From: Diaminobutyricimonas aerilata | GTDB taxonomy: Bacteria > Actinomycetota > Actinomycetes > Actinomycetales > Microbacteriaceae | Direction: 5' to 3' | Length of the DNA: 64,000 nucleotides | Assembly: GCF_002797715.1 (NCBI RefSeq) | Contig: NZ_PGFF01000001.1 | Location: forward strand, 3,123,304 to 3,187,303 | In this document: positions 62,639 through 64,000 of the stretch, in pieces | How positions within the stretch are numbered: position 1 is the first letter of the stretch | Layout of the letters: every line of letters starts with the position of its first letter | The notes under the pieces: model-generated | What the model saw: the letters and a program-made list of their open reading frames with translations, nothing else | Told to the model about the DNA's origin: nothing | The model's database searches: none | Translations under genes and position numbers: made by a program

Positions 62639-63865
62639 TCACTCGACGATCGCCTCGAGGTTGCCCTGGGTCGACTCGAGCAGGGCCTTCGGGTCGCCGG
62701 AGGCGAGGGTGCCGAGCTGCGAGTTGAAGTCGGCCACGACGTCGTTCGCGCCCTGCGCGGTCGGCACGCTCTTGGCGTACTCGGCGCCGTTGAGGAACGG
62801 CACGAGCACCGGGTTGTCGGTCGACCACTGCTCGGCGGCCGACTGGATGGACGGCATCACACCGAACGCGGTCGAGAACGCGAGCTGCTGCTCCGTGGCG
62901 GTCAGGTACTCCACGAGCTGCTTGGCGCCGTCCTGGTTGTCGCTGTCCGCGGCGATGCCCCAGCAGTTGGTGAACTGCAGGGTGCCCTTGCCGGCGGGAC
63001 CGGCGGGCAGCTCGGCGACGGTGTAGTTCACGTCGGGGAAGTCGTTCGTGAGCGCACCGGTGATCCAGTTGCCCTCGATCGTCATCGCCGCGAGGCCCTT
63101 GCCGAAGGCCTCACCGCCCCAGCCGGCTCCGACATCCGACGCGAACGCGAAGGTGCCCGCGGTCAGCTGCTGCTTCACGTACTCGAGCGCTTCGAGGTTC
63201 TCGGGGCTGTCGGCCGTCGCCTCGGAGTTGTCGTCGCTCATGAGCGTGCCGCCGGCCTGCGCCATGAACGCGCCGACCCGCTGGTACTCGGCGCCGAACA
63301 CGAGACCCTTGCGCTCGGGCGTGGTCAGCTTCGCCGCGACGTCGGCGAGCTGCGTCCAGTCGGTCGGGATGTCGGCGTCGGTGAGGCCCGCCTCGGTCCA
63401 GGCGTCGGTGTTGATGACGAGGCCCAGGGTCGAGAAGTCCTTCGGCGCGCAGTAGAACTCGTCCTCGTAGGTGAAGGCGGAGACGAGGCTCGGGTAGAAG
63501 TCGTCCTTGTTCTCGAGCTCGTCGCCGTAGGCGAGCAGCGATCCGTTCGAGGCGTAGCCGGCCAGGGAGTCGGTCGAGAGGTAGAACACGTCGGCGGGGT
63601 CGCCCGACGAGAAGCCCTGCGCGAGCTGCTGGTTGAGCTCGCTCGCGACCGACACCTCGGCGTCGATGCCGGACTCCTCGGCCCACGCCGCCACCGCATC
63701 CTCGACGGCCTTCGTCTCGGCCTCGCCGCTCGATCCGATGAGCACGGTCAGTGCCGAGTTCTCGTCCTGCTCCGCCCCGGCGTCGTCGAATCCCGAGCCG
63801 CAGGCGGCGAGTCCGGCGACGACGCCGCCCGCCACGAGCACGGATCCCCAACGGGAGATTCTCAT
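62639..63865 (-). CDS. Sugar ABC transporter substrate-binding lipoprotein
   Basis: 408 residues. The lipobox GLAACGSG (Cys ~22) anchors it to the outer membrane face. The CUT1 family-1 binding fold shows VLIGSSGEAETKAVEDAVAA, then PADVFYLSTDSLAGYA, and a Trp-rich cleft with WITGALTNDFPDVNY. The ligand is probably an oligosaccharide, identity unknown. Its ATG overlaps the stop of the upstream lacI-type gene, so regulator and transporter are co-transcribed. Confidence 0.93.
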   Translation of the reverse strand: MRISRWGSVLVAGGVVAGLAACGSGFDDAGAEQDENSALTVLIGSSGEAETKAVEDAVAAWAEESGIDAEVSVASELNQQLAQGFSSGDPADVFYLSTDSLAGYASNGSLLAYGDELENKDDFYPSLVSAFTYEDEFYCAPKDFSTLGLVINTDAWTEAGLTDADIPTDWTQLADVAAKLTTPERKGLVFGAEYQRVGAFMAQAGGTLMSDDNSEATADSPENLEALEYVKQQLTAGTFAFASDVGAGWGGEAFGKGLAAMTIEGNWITGALTNDFPDVNYTVAELPAGPAGKGTLQFTNCWGIAADSDNQDGAKQLVEYLTATEQQLAFSTAFGVMPSIQSAAEQWSTDNPVLVPFLNGAEYAKSVPTAQGANDVVADFNSQLGTLASGDPKALLESTQGNLEAIVE

Positions 63866-63999
63866 TGCTGTTCCTTTCGATGGTGATTGCCGGTCTCGGG
63901 CGCTGCGGCCTCTCCGGCCTCGTCGACGGGTGCCAGGTGACTCGACCGGCGAACGACAAGCTTCGGGGTGACGAACCGGCTGCGCGGTCCGTCGGAATC
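63862..63999 (-). CDS. LacI-family regulator, C-terminal end (gene continues beyond the window)
   Basis: The last 45 residues are visible. The segment SRFVTPKLVVRRSSHLAP is the typical LacI C-terminal strand (PxLVxRxS), followed by an acidic/Pro tail. The stop TGA overlaps the binding-protein ATG. The DNA-binding domain is off the window, so the assignment rests on the tail motif and on its position at the head of a sugar ABC operon. Confidence 0.75.
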   Translation of the reverse strand, partial: DSDGPRSRFVTPKLVVRRSSHLAPVDEAGEAAAPETGNHHRKEQQ

Positions 64000-64000
64000 G

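Overview
The window is high-GC actinobacterial DNA with densely packed, often overlapping genes and frequent GTG starts. The ftsH-hpt-tilS/ppa arrangement, a DUF7882-type small protein, actinobacterial-type cytochrome b and ECF41 genes, and dispersed palindromes of the TTCGACAGGCTCAGGGAACG kind point to Microbacteriaceae. The genus cannot be fixed from sequence alone.

Layout. 1-2.9 kb: end of ftsH, hpt and tilS (minus) facing ppa (plus). 3-5.6 kb: two paralogous secreted coiled-coil cell-wall hydrolases, M23 then NlpC/P60. 5.9-6.2 kb: tRNA-Glu, tRNA-Asp and tRNA-Phe. 6.2-11.4 kb: a decayed integrative element in the 3' end of tRNA-Phe, bounded by a 44-bp direct repeat. It carries a broken MobF-type relaxase/helicase, a HEPN-motif protein, a 23-codon microgene and a winged-helix plasmid-type protein, but no intact integrase. 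11.5-18.5 kb: a lipoprotein, a hydrolase-MerR operon, an orphan degenerate cytochrome b overlapping an ECF41 sigma factor, a SnoaL-like protein, and a divergent SDR/TetR pair.

18.6-28.4 kb is the most striking region. It holds a 1310-residue single-module synthetase of the epsilon-poly-L-lysine synthetase (Pls) architecture, translationally coupled to an M1 aminopeptidase. Nearby lie a 63-bp tandem repeat array, a stand-alone LigD-type polymerase, and a tetR-MFS exporter-phosphopantetheinyl transferase operon. Together these could make, activate, export and trim an amino-acid homopolymer.

28.6-43.7 kb: small conserved proteins, recQ, the cysK-cysE operon, a large secreted nuclease/5'-nucleotidase, a DEAD-box helicase with a long Arg/Asp-rich N-terminal tail, a lipoprotein esterase, GNAT acetyltransferases and a small kinase. 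43.7-57.5 kb: an FAD oxidase, an RND permease, the yczR/yczE pair with a tiny coupled membrane peptide, an EamA exporter, a CGNR-type regulator, an AAA ATPase, a TipA-like MerR regulator, an ArsR-SRPBCC operon and a DUF4097-PadR-DUF1772 operon. 57.5-64 kb: a KUP/KimA-like APC transporter coupled to two crcB fluoride-channel genes, then a LacI-regulated sugar ABC transporter (lacI end, binding lipoprotein, two permeases).

Several families of palindromic intergenic repeats recur in the window. One short family has entered the tilS coding sequence six times without breaking the frame.
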